Positions 1 to 11,570 of a stretch of DNA of 64,000 nucleotides are shown piece after piece; the first letter of the stretch is position 1, and each line of letters starts with the position of its first letter. The notes beneath the pieces are model-generated. The model did no database searches and had not been told where the DNA came from. It saw only the letters and a program-made list of their open reading frames with translations. Position numbers and translations under genes: made by a program. Origin of the DNA: Luscinia megarhynchos (taxonomy: Eukaryota; Chordata; Aves; Passeriformes; Turdidae); assembly GCA_034336665.1 (NCBI GenBank), contig CM067564.1, positions 43,166,975-43,230,974 on the forward strand. The letters are read 5' to 3'.

Positions 1-238
1 ACCAGGGCCATGGGGTGGGAGGTTGATGCTGCAGCTGCTGGTGACAAACTCAGGGAAAACTCAGGAGGAGGAACTGGGAAATCCCTCCTGAGGTTCTCCC
101 TTTTCCCTTCCCATGGATTGGTGGCTGTGACAGGGACAGCTGGTGGAAGATTTGGGATGGGGAGGTTTTGGAACCCCTACAGCCCCAACAGAGCAGGAGG
201 TGGCACAACAAAGCATTGGAAACTCCAGAGATCTGAGC

Positions 239-244
239 TTTAAT
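239..244 (-). promoter_or_regulatory. UCN2: Poly(A) signal ATTAAA of the urocortin gene
   Basis: ATTAAA on the minus strand, about 170 nt after the stop codon, is the only good poly(A) hexamer variant near the 3' end. No gene is visible in 1-238. Confidence 0.45.
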
Positions 245-412
245 CAGGAACCTCCCCTGGGTGAACCCCCGGGAGCCTCTCCCCGCGCGTGGAAACGTCC
301 GGAAGGAGCCGGAGGGGAGCGGGGAGGAGACGAGGGGAGGAGAAGGAGCATGGGCCAGGACAGCCAGCACTGGGGCCACCCCGGGCCACCAGCCCCCCTG
401 GAGCTGGCCTGG

Positions 413-838
413 TCACTTCCTGCGGCCGATCTGCGCCATCAGGTGCGCGTTGGCCGCCGCCTTGGCCCGCAGGTTCTTGGCCTTGGCGATGTTGAAGAGG
501 ATGTTCATGATGTTGGTGGGGACGTCGAGCGACAGCGTCACCTTGGTGCGCCGGTTCTGGTGGCTCCTGCCCTTCCCCTGGGACACGGGTTTGGAGTGGC
601 CATCCCCTGGGAATGTCCTTTTCCCCAGCTCTTCCTCCTCCTCCTCGGACGCCTCCTCCAGGGACGGCGAGTGGCGCTTGTCCAGCGCGGCGTTTTCCTG
701 GGGATGGACGCTCTGCGCTTCCGACAGCGCGGCCTGCAGGCAGCTAAGGATGGAGGCGGCGCTGGAGAGGCTCAGGGCGCGGCTGCTGCTGCTGGCTGCC
801 AGCAGGACGAGGAGGAGCAGCAGCCTGGGGTGGGACAT
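413..838 (-). CDS. UCN2: Urocortin precursor (UCN2 by position, UCN3-like mature peptide), complete coding exon
   Basis: A 141-residue preprohormone in one exon. Residues 1-21 are a signal peptide with a run of leucines (6-13). The propeptide has a KR site at 54-55, an acidic stretch of six Glu at 65-70 and RR at 96-97. The mature peptide follows at about 98-137, containing [11 protein letters not shown] and ending MAQI, then G138 as amide donor and R139-R140-K141. Family knowledge: urocortins 2 and 3 are amidated peptides of about 38-40 residues that activate the CRF2 receptor. The mature part is almost that of UCN3 and much less like mammalian UCN2. In mammals, however, UCN2 lies directly 3' of COL7A1 on the same strand, exactly as here, and I follow synteny. 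The ATG is the first in frame after a good acceptor (853/854). It could also be named UCN3-like. The family is certain; the paralogue name is less so. Confidence 0.9.
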   Translation of the reverse strand: MSHPRLLLLLVLLAASSSSRALSLSSAASILSCLQAALSEAQSVHPQENAALDKRHSPSLEEASEEEEEELGKRTFPGDGHSKPVSQGKGRSHQNRRTKVTLSLDVPTNIMNILFNIAKAKNLRAKAAANAHLMAQIGRRK

Positions 839-853
839 GGCGCTGGCCTGGCC
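839..853 (-). other. UCN2: 5' UTR start of urocortin exon 2, with splice acceptor
   Basis: On the minus strand the sequence runs GTGTCCCCAG, then GGCCAGGCCAGCGCC and the ATG. The pyrimidine-rich CAG at 856-854 is a good acceptor and leaves a 15-nt UTR piece before the start codon. A whole coding region in the last exon behind a UTR intron is the usual urocortin gene plan. Confidence 0.6.
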
Positions 854-1074
854 CTGGGGACACCGGGGGCAGGGCAGAGAGGGCCGTGAGCATCCCGTGG
901 CTCCTGGTGTGATCCAGCCTCTCCCCGTCCCTTCCCAGTCCCCAACTCCCCATCCCTGTGCTGAGTCACCCCCCAGGTTCCACCTGAAGCTTGGGACAGG
1001 TGGGAATGCAGCCCTTGGTTTTGGGGTGCTGCTGGGAGGTGGGGTGTCCAAGGAGCTTCGCTGCCGTGGAGGGA

Positions 1075-2268
1075 AAGATTTGGCTTTTAGTTCATGGAAT
1101 TTCCATGGAGGTGAGGATTTGGCCTTTGCTTCCATGGAACTTCTGTGAGAGGAGCATTTGGCCTTTCCTTGATGGAACATCTATGGAACTTCCATGGAGG
1201 TGAGGGTTTGGTTTTTCCTTCATGGAATTTCCATGGAAAGGAGAATTTGGACTTTCCTTCATGGAATTTCCATGGAGGTGAGGATTTGGCCTTTGCTTCC
1301 ATGGATCTTCCATGGAGGGGAGAGTTTGAATTTTCCTTCATGGAAATTGGGTGGAGCATCCATGGAGCTCCCATGAGAGGAGAATTTGGCCTTTCTTTCA
1401 TGGTATTTCAGTGAGAGAAGGTTTTGACCTGTCCTTCATGAAACTTGCATGGAGCTTCCATGGAACTTCCACAGATGTGAGGATTTGACATTTGCTTCCA
1501 TGGAACTTCCATGAGAGGAGGATTTAGCCTTTCCTTCATGAAACTTGCATGGAGCTTCCATGGAGAGAATGATTTGGTCTTTCCTTCATGGAACTTCCAT
1601 GGAACCTCCATGGACATGAATATTTGACCTTTGCTTCATGGAACTTCCACAGAGGTGAAGATTTGGCCTTTTCTTCATGAAACTTCCATGGAGCTTCCAT
1701 GGAGCTTCCATGAGAAGAGGATTTGGCCTTTCCTTCATGGAACTTCCATGGAGTTTCCATGGAGAGAATGATTTGGTCTTTGCTTCCATGGAACTTCCAT
1801 GGAATTTCCACAGAGAGCAGAATTTGGCCTTTCCTTCATGGAACTTCCATGCAGGTGAGGATTTGGTCTTTACTTCCATGGAGCTTCCATGGAATTTCCA
1901 TGAGAGGAGGATTTGACCTTTCCTTGATGGAACATCAATGGAACTTCCATGGGGAGGAGAGTTTGGCCTTTCCTTCATGGAGCTTGCATGGAGCATCCAT
2001 GGAGCTTCCACAGAGAGGAGAATTTGGCCTTTCCTTCAAGAAATTTCCATGGAACTTCCATGGAGGTGAGGATTTCACCTTTGCTTCCATGGAGCTTCCA
2101 TGGATCTCCCATGAGAGGAGGATTTGACTTTTCCTTCATGGAACCTCCATGGAATTTCCATGGAGAGTAGAATTTGGCCTTTCCTCCATGGAATTTCCAC
2201 GGAGAGGAGGATTTGGCCTTCCCTCCATGGAATTTCCATGGAGAGGTGGATTTGGCCTTCCCTTCCCC
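1075..2268. repeat. Minisatellite A, units of about 40-60 bp (TTCCATGGAA-rich)
   Basis: Degenerate tandem units of the type GGATTTGGCCTTTCCTTCA followed by one to three TTCCATGGA blocks. NcoI-like CCATGG palindromes recur. It lies in the predicted urocortin intron, about 220 bp upstream of the coding exon. Many open frames on both strands are translations of this repeat. Confidence 0.9.
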
Positions 2269-2629
2269 CGTGGCTGCTGCCAGTTTGGGCCCCATGGCTC
2301 CCTGTCCCCTCCCCCTGGTGCCACCAGCTGCCCCAGAGGTGCCATTCCCTGTCCCCTGCCCATCCCACCCCACTCATTCCCCAAAGGATGTGGGAATGGT
2401 GGCCCTGTGTGGCTGCCCTGTGTCCCACCAGCTCCACCCAGGACCCTCCAATGCAATGTGCTCCATTTTGGGGTTTTGTGGATTTTTTTGGGGGGCTGTG
2501 AATCCCTGGATAACTCTCCTGCTCCACAGACCCTTCAAATTTCCCTTTACCCTCACCTGAACTCTCCAAAAATCCTCCCAGGATGGAAAAATGTCCCCAA
2601 ACATTCCTGAGGCCACGTGTGCTCTCCAC
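2269..2629. other. Non-repetitive intron segment
   Basis: About 360 bp of GC-rich single-copy-looking DNA between minisatellites A and B, inside the predicted urocortin intron. I see no exon in it. Confidence 0.5.
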
Positions 2630-3380
2630 ACACCTGGAATCCTGCTGGAATTCTGCTGGAATTCCCAAAACTCTGGAATCTTGCTGGAATTCCCAAAAAC
2701 CTGGAATTCTGCTGGAATTCCCAACACCCTAAAATCCTGCTGGAATTCCCAAAACTCTGGAATCTTGCTGGAATTCCCAAAAACTTGAAATCCTGCTGGC
2801 ATCCTGCTGGAATTCCCAAAAACCTGAGATCCTGCTGGAATTCCCAAAAACCTGAAATTCTGCTGGAATTCCCAAAAACTTGGAAACCCCCCGGGCAATC
2901 CCAAACCCCTGGAATCCTGCTGGCATTCCCAACACTCTGGAAACCTACTGGAATTCCCAAAAACCTGAAATTCTACTGGAATTCCCCAAACCCTGGGATC
3001 CTGCTGGCATTCCCAAGACTCTGGAATTCTGATGGCATTCCCAAAACCTCTGGAATTCTACTGGAATTCCCAAAAACCTGAAATGTTGCTGACATTTCCC
3101 AAAAACCTGACATTCTGCTGGAATTCCCAAAACTCTGGAATTTTGCTGGAATTCCCAAAACTCTGTAATTCTGCTGGCATTCCCAAAAACCTGGGATCCT
3201 GCTGGAATTCCCAAAACCTGACATTCTGCTGACATTCCCAAAAACTCTGGAATTTTGCTGGAATTCCCAAAAACCTGAAATCCCCCTGGCAATCCCAAAA
3301 TCCTGAAATCCTGCTGGCATTCCCAAAAACCTGGGATCCTGCTGGAATTCCCAAAATCCTGGAATTCTGCTGCCATTCCC
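2630..3380. repeat. Minisatellite B, units of about 30-36 bp (CTGCTGGAATTCCCAAAA)
   Basis: More than 20 imperfect copies of CCTGGAATCCTGCTGGAATT plus CCCAAAA, with the EcoRI palindrome GAATTC in nearly every unit. It lies in the predicted urocortin intron. Confidence 0.9.
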
Positions 3381-3604
3381 GATCTTCTGGCCCCATCTTG
3401 TGGCTAACAGCTCTCACGGCAATTCCTGGCTGGGGAAAGTTCCCCGGGAATTTTGGGGACTGGAATTCCAGCCTGGATTTTGGGAAAATTTGGACTGCTT
3501 TCCTTCCCATGGGGGCTTGCAGGATTTCCTGGGAATTCTCCTGGGAATGGGGGATCCAAACTCAATCCATGCTCAGGGATCTGCTGAGCCAAATCCCTGA
3601 AATT

Positions 3605-5230
3605 GCCTTTCCCTGTGCGGGAAGGGGAAATTTGGGAAGTTCTATCCCCTAAATTCTGCCCTTTGGATCCCTTGGAGAGGGAATTTTGGGAAGTTTTTGG
3701 AATTTCTTGGAATTTTGGGCAGGTTAATTCCCATTAATTCTGCCCTTTTCCATCCCTTGTAGAGGGAATTTTGGGAAATTTTATCCTCTAAATTCTGCCT
3801 TTTACCATTCCTTGGAGAAGGATTTTTGGGCAGCTTTATTCCCATTAATTTTGCCCTTTATTGTCCAGGGAGGGGGAATTTTGGGAAATTTTATCCTCTA
3901 AACTCTTCCTTTTTCCATCCCTTGGAGAAGGAATTTTGGGCAGGTTTTTCACCTTAACTTTTCCCTTTTCCATCTCTTGGAGAGGGAATTTTGGGAATGT
4001 GTCTTCTCCTTAAATTTGCCCTTTGCTGTTCCTCAGAGTGGGAATTTTGGGGAGTTTTATTCCCTTATTTCTGCCCTTTGCTGGTTCTTGGATGGGGAAT
4101 TCTGGGGAGTTTCATCTTCTCAATTCTGCCTTTTGCCATCACTTGGAGAGGGAATTTTGGGCAGGTCTTCTCTCCTTAAATTTTCTTTTTGCTCTTCCTC
4201 AGAATGGGAATTTTGGGCAGCTTTATTCCCATTAATTCGGCCCGTTTCCATCCCTTGTAGAGGGAATTTTGGGAAATTTTATCCTCTAAATTCTGCTTTT
4301 TGCCATTCCTTGGAGAAGGATTTTTTTGGCAGCTTTATTCCCATTAATTTTGCCCTTTATTGTCCAGGGAGGGGGAATTTTGGGAAATTTTATCCTCTAA
4401 ACTCTTCCTTTTTCCATCACTTGGAGAGGGAATTTTGGGCAGGTCTTCTCTCCTTAAATTTTCTTTTTGCTGTTCCTCAGAGTGGGAATTTTGGGCAGCT
4501 TTATTCCCATTAATTCTGCCCTTTTCCATCCTTTGGAGAGAGAATTTTGGGAAGATCTTTCCCCTTAAATTTGCCCTTTGCTGTTCCTCAGAGTGGGAAT
4601 TTTGGGAAGTTTTATTTCCATTATCTCTGCCCTTTATTGCCCAGGAAGGGAGAGATTTGGGAAGTTTGATCCTCTAAACTCTTCCCTTTTCTGTCCCTTG
4701 AGGGGGAATTTTGGGCAGCTTTATACCCTTAACTCTGCTTTTCCATCCCTTGGAGAGGGAATTTTGGGAAGTTTTTGGAATTTCTTGGAATTTTGGACAG
4801 GTTTATTCCCTTAATTCTGCCCTTTTCCATCCCTTGGAGAGGGAATTTTGGGAATGTGTCTTCTTAAATTTTCTTTTTGTTGTTCCTCAGAGTGGGAATT
4901 TTGGACAGGTTTATTCCCTGAACTCTGCCCTTTATTGCCCAGGGAGGGGGAATTTTGGAAATTCTCAAAATCCTAAACTCTTCCCTTTTCCATCCCTTGG
5001 AGAGGGAATTTTGGGCAGGTCTTCTCTCCTTAAATTTTCTTTTTGCTGTTCCTCAGAGTGGGAATTTTGGGGAGTTTTATTCCCTTAATTCTGCCCTTTT
5101 CCATCCCTTGGAGAGGGAATTTTGGGCAGGTTTATCTCTTTAACTCTGCTCTTTGCTCTCCATGGAAAAGAGGAGAGATTTGGGAAGTTCATTCCTTTAA
5201 CTCTTCCCTTTTCCATCTTCCCAAGGGGAG
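3605..5230. repeat. Minisatellite C, units of about 55-60 bp
   Basis: About 28 imperfect units of the type GGAATTTTGGGAAGTTTTAT, then CCCTTAATTCTGCCCTTTTC, then CATCCCTTGGAGAG. Several variants (Cag-GTTTATT, CTTCTCTCC, TTGCTGTTCCTCAG) alternate, which gives a higher-order pattern. It lies in the predicted urocortin intron. Confidence 0.9.
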
Positions 5231-6800
5231 ATTTGGCCCTTCCAAAATCCTTCCCCAGGATTTGAGGGAGCTGCTCCATTTCCACTCCTGTTCCTCCCCA
5301 AAAATCCATCCCCCCCACCCTTCCCTGGCTCTGGATGGGAGAGGAGCAGCCATGGAATTCCAGGGAAAGCTTTTCCTGCAGGATCAAGGAAGGAAAACCC
5401 TCCCCAGGCACTCAAAATCCACATGGGATCATTTAGAACCCCAAAATCTCCTTTCCTCCAACCCCAAATTCGGAGCACATTTGGCTATTTAAACATGAGG
5501 ATATCCCAGGATTTAATTTTTTTTCTTGGGGAAAAAGTGGGTGGAGATTTGGGAACAGCGATTTTTCCATGTGATCCAAGCCTGAGACTCCTGAAGGATT
5601 TAGGGTGAAGATTTCTCCCACCCCAAAATTCCTTTTTTTCCCAACTGTGTTTCACCTCTCTCCCTGTGAATTTAGGGATTGGGGTTTTTCCCACCCCAAA
5701 TCCTGGATGGGAAATGGGAAATTCTCCAAAATCCCTTCCAGATTCCCCGTCTGGAATCTCGGAGCAGCATTTTCACCTCTCACTGAACCCAGCGCCTTTT
5801 CCTGGGGTTTTCCCAGCTCTTCCTGCTCCACAAAACTCTGGGAATCTCAGCTGAGCTGAGGGAAAGGCAGAACAAGAGAAAAACGCGGCTGAAAACATCC
5901 CCACCCATCCCTGGATGGATTTAAAAATCAAAGGGAAAAAAACCAAGGAAACTGATTTTTTTTTTTTTTAAATTTTTTTTTTTTTTTTAGGATTTGGTTT
6001 ATTTTTTGCCGGGGGGAGGGAGGGGGGGTTGTGCCCCAAAGCTCCAGGAAGTTTTTATGGAGCAGGAAAAAAAGCTGGAATTGGGAATAGCTGCTTGCTA
6101 AAAAAAAAAAAAAAAAAAAACCAAAAAAAAAAACCAAAACAGGAAAAGGAGAGAAAAAAAAATTAAACCCGCGCTGCCGCAGGGCGACCTGCGAGAGCCG
6201 CTCCTCCCGCTGGGAATTGCTGGGAATGTTTTCCAGGAATTTTTTCGGGATGCTGCCGAGCCGAAAGGAGGGATTGAGAAATCTCCCGCTCGGCTCCCAA
6301 GGAGAAAAACGCCCCTGGAAAAAAAACGCCCCTGGAAAAGCGGGATCGGGGATTTGCTGGAGATGGAGCCGGAATTTTGGGAATTTTCCCTGTTCCAAAG
6401 TAAGTCTGGGATAAAACTGGGTGGGACCTTCTTAACTCCTCTTCCCCAAGGAGCTTTTCCCGGCGCTGGTTCCCAAAAATCCAGGGAATTGCCTCGGTGC
6501 TCCCCATCCCTGCAGGGATTTACTTCCCTAATTTTCCTTTTCCCAACATTTCCCAACCCTTCCCATGCTGCCTATTCCCATCTGCCTCCCCAAATTGCTG
6601 GAATAATCCCCAAAAATTATTTTTCATATTAGGGAGGGCGAGGGGAATTTGGAATCCCTTGATATCAAAATATCTTTCATTGCTTTTCCCTACCCTGCCT
6701 AATTTTTTTTTTTCCCCTAAAATAAACCCCCTGGAATCTGATTTCCCAAGGAATATTTAAAGTTTCTGCAAACTGGGGGATAAATGAAATCCAGGCACTC
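5231..6800. other. Remaining urocortin intron: poly-T and poly-A tracts, small CpG island
   Basis: No coding exon is seen. Homopolymer runs lie at 5957-5989 (T) and 6100-6150 (A). A CpG-containing stretch at about 6165-6360 has few repeats and may be regulatory. The frames through the homopolymers are low-complexity artefacts. Confidence 0.4.
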
Positions 6801-6802
6801 AC

Positions 6803-6972
6803 CTGCTTCTCCTGGATCTTGGGATGGGAAGGATTTGCCGTGGAATCACTGCCAGGAAAGAAGCATCAGGAGCCTTTCCCGAACTTCTGCCTGTTCCCTG
6901 ATTTTTATCTTTATTTTTTGTATTATTATTTTTATTTTTTTCAGGGGCTGGGATATTTTTTTTTCCTCTCTC
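6803..6972 (-). other. UCN2: Predicted non-coding exon 1 of the urocortin gene
   Basis: The minus strand has a strong donor, CAG then GTGAGTGCC, with the exon ending at 6803. The proposed start at about 6972 is set only by placing transcription about 30 nt downstream of the TATA box at 7001-7006. Splicing to the acceptor at 854 would remove an intron of about 5.9 kb. This is inference: RNA evidence is needed, and the exon could belong to another transcript. Confidence 0.4.
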
Positions 6973-7000
6973 TGGAAACCTTTCCCCGCTCCCTGGTGCA

Positions 7001-7006
7001 TTTATA
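7001..7006 (-). promoter_or_regulatory. UCN2: TATA box (TATAAA), probable urocortin promoter
   Basis: Minus-strand TATAAA within TTTTTTATAAATGC. It lies about 200 nt upstream of the predicted exon-1 donor and about 96 nt downstream of a CRE-like site. CRE plus TATA is typical of CRF-family promoters. A plus-strand TATAAA also overlaps here (7003-7008), so orientation is inferred. Confidence 0.4.
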
Positions 7007-7100
7007 AAAAAATCAGGGATCACGGGGTTAGAGTCGTAATTCCAGACGTGGAGCCTTGTCTTGGGAATGATTTCATTAAAATGAGATCAGAGCGAGCCGG

Positions 7101-7109
7101 CGACGTCAC
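7101..7109 (-). promoter_or_regulatory. UCN2: CRE-like site (GTGACGTCG)
   Basis: TGACGTCG matches seven of the eight bases of the CREB palindrome. It sits in a short non-repetitive, CpG-containing island (about 7020-7200) that contrasts with the flanking simple DNA. Its position upstream of the TATA box fits the predicted urocortin promoter. Confidence 0.4.
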
Positions 7110-7643
7110 GGAGGGAAAAAAACCGGGAATGGGGGGAGGGGGAAAAGACGTCGGATCCCAAAATCGGGGAAGAGTCACCCCAAAGTGGGGCTGGCGTCAG
7201 TGCCGGGAGTTTGTGGGATCACGCACATCCTTGTCCCCGGGGTGTTGGGGGATGTTCGGATTCCAAAGGTTTTTCTGGCTCCAGGGGTGGATTGGTGTTA
7301 TCCCAAAGAACGGGGTTTTGTTCCCAGAGTGGGGATTTAGGAGGGTTTTGCCTGTTTTTCCCCCCATTTCTAGGGGATTTTCCTCTTTCTATTCATGCAG
7401 GGGAAATGGGAATTTTGGGAGAACTTCTTCCAGGATTTAGCACAACCCGGGGAAGAGGATGGGAAGGACGAGGAATGAGGGGAAAAAAAAAATCTCCAGT
7501 TCCCTAAAACTCCAGCAGGATTAACTTGGATCACCCCAAAACAGACCTCAGGTGGGAAAAAATTCCCAGTTTGGGCTCCCAGCACTGGACTGGTCCCAGT
7601 GTGCCCAGAAAATCCTGGAATCCCCCAAGGTTTGGGAGCAGAA
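7110..7643. other. Upstream flank of the urocortin promoter
   Basis: Non-repetitive DNA with scattered CpG. No exon or clear element beyond the CRE-like site was found. Confidence 0.3.
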
Positions 7644-7985
7644 GAGGATGGAGATGGGGATTTGGGAACTGGGATGGGGATTTGGGAACTGGGATGGGGA
7701 TTTGGGAACTGGGATGGGGATGGAGATTTGGGAACTGGGATGGGGATGGAGATGTGGGAACTGGGGTGGAGATTTGGGAACTGGGATGGGGATGGAAATT
7801 TGGGACCTGGGATGGAGATTTGGGACCTGGGATGGGGATGGAAATTTGGGAACTGGGATGGAGATTTGGGACCTGGGATGGGAATGGACATTTGGGAACT
7901 GGGATGGGGATGGAGATTTGGGAACTGGGATGGAGATTTGGGAACTGGGATCAGGATGGAAATTTGGAAACTGGGATTTTTCAAT
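7644..7985. repeat. Minisatellite D, 19-36 bp units (GGGATGGGGATTTGGGAACT)
   Basis: About 16 units mixing GGGATGGGGATTTGGGAACT and GGGATGGAGATTTGGGACCT. The G-rich strand is plus. Intergenic between the urocortin promoter and the 3' end of COL7A1. Confidence 0.9.
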
Positions 7986-10404
7986 GGGATCCAAGGAAAA
8001 TCTCAGCTCCCTCCAAAGGATCCCACCATGGATTTGTGACTGATCTGGATATTTTTGGGGGCTCCAGGGCCAAATTATCCAAATTTCCTTTCTCAAACTT
8101 CCTTGGAGAAGGAACTCCCGAGCTGGAGGGGTTTTCCCTGGGAATGAGGCAAATCCAGCAGAAACTCGGGGTGGGCTCTGGTTTAGGGTGGGGAGATGTT
8201 CCTACTCCCAAAATTGTGGAAATTCCTGGATGAGGATCCAGGATCTGAGCTGGGAGTTTCCCTTTGGCTCCAAACTTTGGGAATTCTGCCCAGTCTGGAT
8301 CCACCTCTCCAGCAATTCCTTCCTTTCCCACCTCAGCTCGGAGCTTCCTGGGATGAGGTTTTGTTTTCTCTCCTTCCCTGAGGCCTGCAAGGGAATTTTT
8401 TCTCCAAATGTTTGGAATTTTGGAGCTGTTTCTGGGAAAGAAAACTCCAACACAAGGAGCTGGGAGGGAAAAATCCATTTTTCCAAGGAAAAGGATCAGG
8501 GCATTGGACTGAGAGACTTTTCCATCTCTGGGTCTGGTCCTGAGGTGTTTTCCTGAATTTTATTCCTCCCAAAAATTTATTTTCCCACAAAATGCTTGGT
8601 TGGGAAGGGGAAATATCCTTGTAGGAGGCTCCAGACATGGAATTTTCCACATTTCAGACATGGAATTTTCATGGTTTTATTAAGGAAAAATAGGGAAGAG
8701 AAATCAGAAAAAAAAAAAAAAAAAAAAGGAATATTTTTGGTTCATCCTTTAAAAAGCAAATCCCACTTTTTTTTGGCTGCCACAATTTTGGAATTCCCCA
8801 CCCTGGGAGGAGCAGGGAGGAGAATTTGCTGCAGGAAATTTGTATTTCCAAGGGGAAAAAATATTCCAGAAAAATATCCCTAGGGAAGGAGAGAGCTGAG
8901 GCAGGAAACATCCCAGGGCACCCACAGGATGTGGAGGGCTCAAACTTGCCAAAAGTTTCCCTGAAAAGTCCCAAATTGATGAAAAATGCAGGATGTGAGG
9001 GTCAGGAGCCCTTTTCCCACCTCTCCTCACCTTTCCTGGGAGCTGAATTTCCTGCAGTGAATCATTGCTTGGAGCTCATTAAAATTTCATCTCCACAAAA
9101 CCAGGGAAAATCAGGGATTTGGGGTCATTCCACCCCAGGGATTTTGAAAACCAAAAAAAAAAAAAAAATTCCTAAATCCCAGAAGTTTTGCCAGGAGAAT
9201 TCCGTGGAGGATTTTTCCACTTGGCTTTGCTCCTTTCCCCCCCCCAATATTTAAGATTTAATTTTCATTTTCCAGGCTGTGGAAGGAGGAAGATTTCTCT
9301 GGAAAAATCCCAATTTCTCTAAAATCCTACAGCAAACCTTTCCTCTGCCTCGAGGCTGATTTAGGGGATTTTTATGGGATTTCTCTTCCTTAAAATCCCA
9401 ATTTTTAGGGTGATTTTCACTTCTCCTGACAGCTCAAATCCATAAAGTTTTTCCAAATATTGGAAAACTCCATCTATAGGGAAGGGAAGAGCTGAGAATA
9501 CAAAATCCTGAATAATTATTTTGCATTTTTTGCATTTTTTTTCACCTTTTCCAAGGGGATTTGCATCCCTGGATTTCCATGAAACTCTCTGTTTCATCTT
9601 CCTGTGAATTAATTTAATTAGTTCCATTCATTAATTAAATTAATTAAAGCCTGGAGCTTTGGATGCCAATGTCAGGAAAGCTCCTTGGGATAAACTGGAT
9701 TTGGGATATTTTGGAAATTCCCAAAAATCACTTGGGCCAAACCCAAAAATCCAATTCCATGGAATTAATTTGGATTTTGCTGCTTTCCCTCCAAAGGAAT
9801 GGGATGAAAAAAGTGATGGAGGAGGAAAAACAATCCCAAATCCTCCAAATTTTCCTGGAAATTTTCATTCTGTTGCATCTCCTGCCCCTTTTCCAAAGGG
9901 ATTTTTGCACCTCTTTGGAAATGCAGGCAAAATTCCTGGTTGGAAAGGAAAAAAAAATCCAGGAAAATGTGAAGGGAGCTGGATCCTCACCCAGACTCTG
10001 GGAATTTTCCCTGATTTTTTTGTGTTCCAACATTTTATCCCAAAGATCTGAGTCTTGGAGGAGCTGCTCCTGCTTTTTCCTGCAGCCAGATGTGGGATCT
10101 GATCCCACTGCTGAGGCTGGGAAAGTTCTGGGAATGTTTCATTCCTTCCATGTGGGTTTTGTTGCCTTTCCAGGATTTTTTGGGATTTTCCAGGTGCCAA
10201 GTGGAGCAGGACAAAAAGCCCTGAGTGGAATTTTCTCTTGGGGCAAACCCATCCTGATTTTTTCCCCTTGCAGAGCTGCCTGGCACTGAAGGTTTTCCAG
10301 GCTTTTCCAAGGATTTTGTGCCTTCCCAGGGATGTTGGGATGCAATTCCAGCCTTGGGATGGGGATGGGAATTCCCTGTGGGTTCAGGGGTAGAGCTCCT
10401 GCTC
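7986..10404. other. Intergenic DNA without visible genes
   Basis: About 2.4 kb of A/T- and GGAAT-rich DNA with homopolymers (poly-A at 8709-8727 and 9154-9168). An AT-rich AATTAATTAAATTAA patch lies near 9610-9645. I see no exon, and the open frames lack splice context and family resemblance. Confidence 0.4.
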
Positions 10405-11395
10405 CAAACTGGGATGGGAATTTGGGAACAGGGGTGGGAATTTGGGAATAGGGATGGGGGTTTGGGAATGGGGGTGGAAATTTGGGAACAGAAATGGAGA
10501 TTATTTGAGAATAGGGATGGGGATTTGGGAACAGGGATGAGGATTTGGGAAAAGGGGTTTGGGAAAAGAGATGGGGATTTGAGAACAGGGATGGGGATTT
10601 GAGAACAGGGATGGAGATTTGGGAACGGGGTGAGGATTTGGGAACAGGGACAGGGATTATTTGTGAATGGGGATTTGGGAACAGGGATGGAGATTTGGGA
10701 ACAGAGATGGGTATTTGGGAACAGGGTGAAGATTTTGCAATAGGGATGGGGGTGGGAATTTGGGGACAGCAACAGGGATTTGGGAACAGGAACATGGATT
10801 TGGGAATAGGGTTGGGGATTTAGGAACAGGGGTAGAAATTTAGGAACAGGTACAGGGATTATTTGGGAACGGGGATGGTGATTTGGGAACAGGGATGGGG
10901 ATTTGGAAACAGGGTGAAGATTTGGGAATAGGGATGGGGATGGGAATTTGGGGACAGCAACAGGGAATTGGGAACAGGAACAGGGATTTGGGAACAGGAA
11001 CATGGATTTGGGAATAGGGATGGGGATGTGAATTTGGGAATAGAGATGGAGATTTTGGGAACAGGGATGGGGATTTGGAGACAGAGATATGGGGATTTGG
11101 GAGCAGGGATTTGGGAACAGGGATCTGGGAACAGGAATGGGAATTTGGGAAAAGGGATTTGGGAACAGGGATGGAGATTTTGGAACAGGGATGGGGATGG
11201 AGATTTTGGGAGCAGTGATGGGGATTTGGGAACAGGGATGGGGATTTTGGGAACAGGGTTGGGGATCTGGGAACAGGGTTAGGGATTTAGGAACAGGGGT
11301 GGAAATTTGGGAACAGGGATGGAGATTTGGGAACAGGGTGGAGATTTTGGGAATAGGGGTGGGGATTTGGGGACAGGGACAGGGATTTCACCCCA
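10405..11395. repeat. Minisatellite E, about 19-20 bp units (GGGAACAGGGATGGGGATTT)
   Basis: Roughly 50 imperfect copies, G-rich on the plus strand, clearly related to minisatellite D 2.4 kb away (GGGAACT against GGGAACA). It gives long stop-free frames on both strands. Confidence 0.9.
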
Positions 11396-11454
11396 AAAGG
11401 ACTGTGGGTGGCAGGAAAAGCTCCCAGAGAGGATGGAGGGGGTCACAGAGGCTT

Positions 11455-11570
11455 TCCCAAGGTTTGGGCCAGGCTGGATGAGGCTCATCCCAAGCCTGGG
11501 GTACTGGGAAGTGTCCCTGCCCTTGGGATGAGCTTTAAGATCCTTTCCAACCAAACCATTCCACGATCCC
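11455..11570 (+). mobile_element. CR1 LINE 3'-end fragment
   Basis: Contains the usual CR1 tail order: CCAGGCTGGATGAGGCT, TGTCCCTGCCC, TTTAAGATCCTTTCCAACC and CCATTCCACGATCCC. A 5'-truncated, inactive copy. Confidence 0.65.

Noticed and set aside
1586..2373. Overlapping frames of 130-140 residues rich in GSSMEVP or ISMERR
   Set aside because: Translations of minisatellite A in the urocortin intron.
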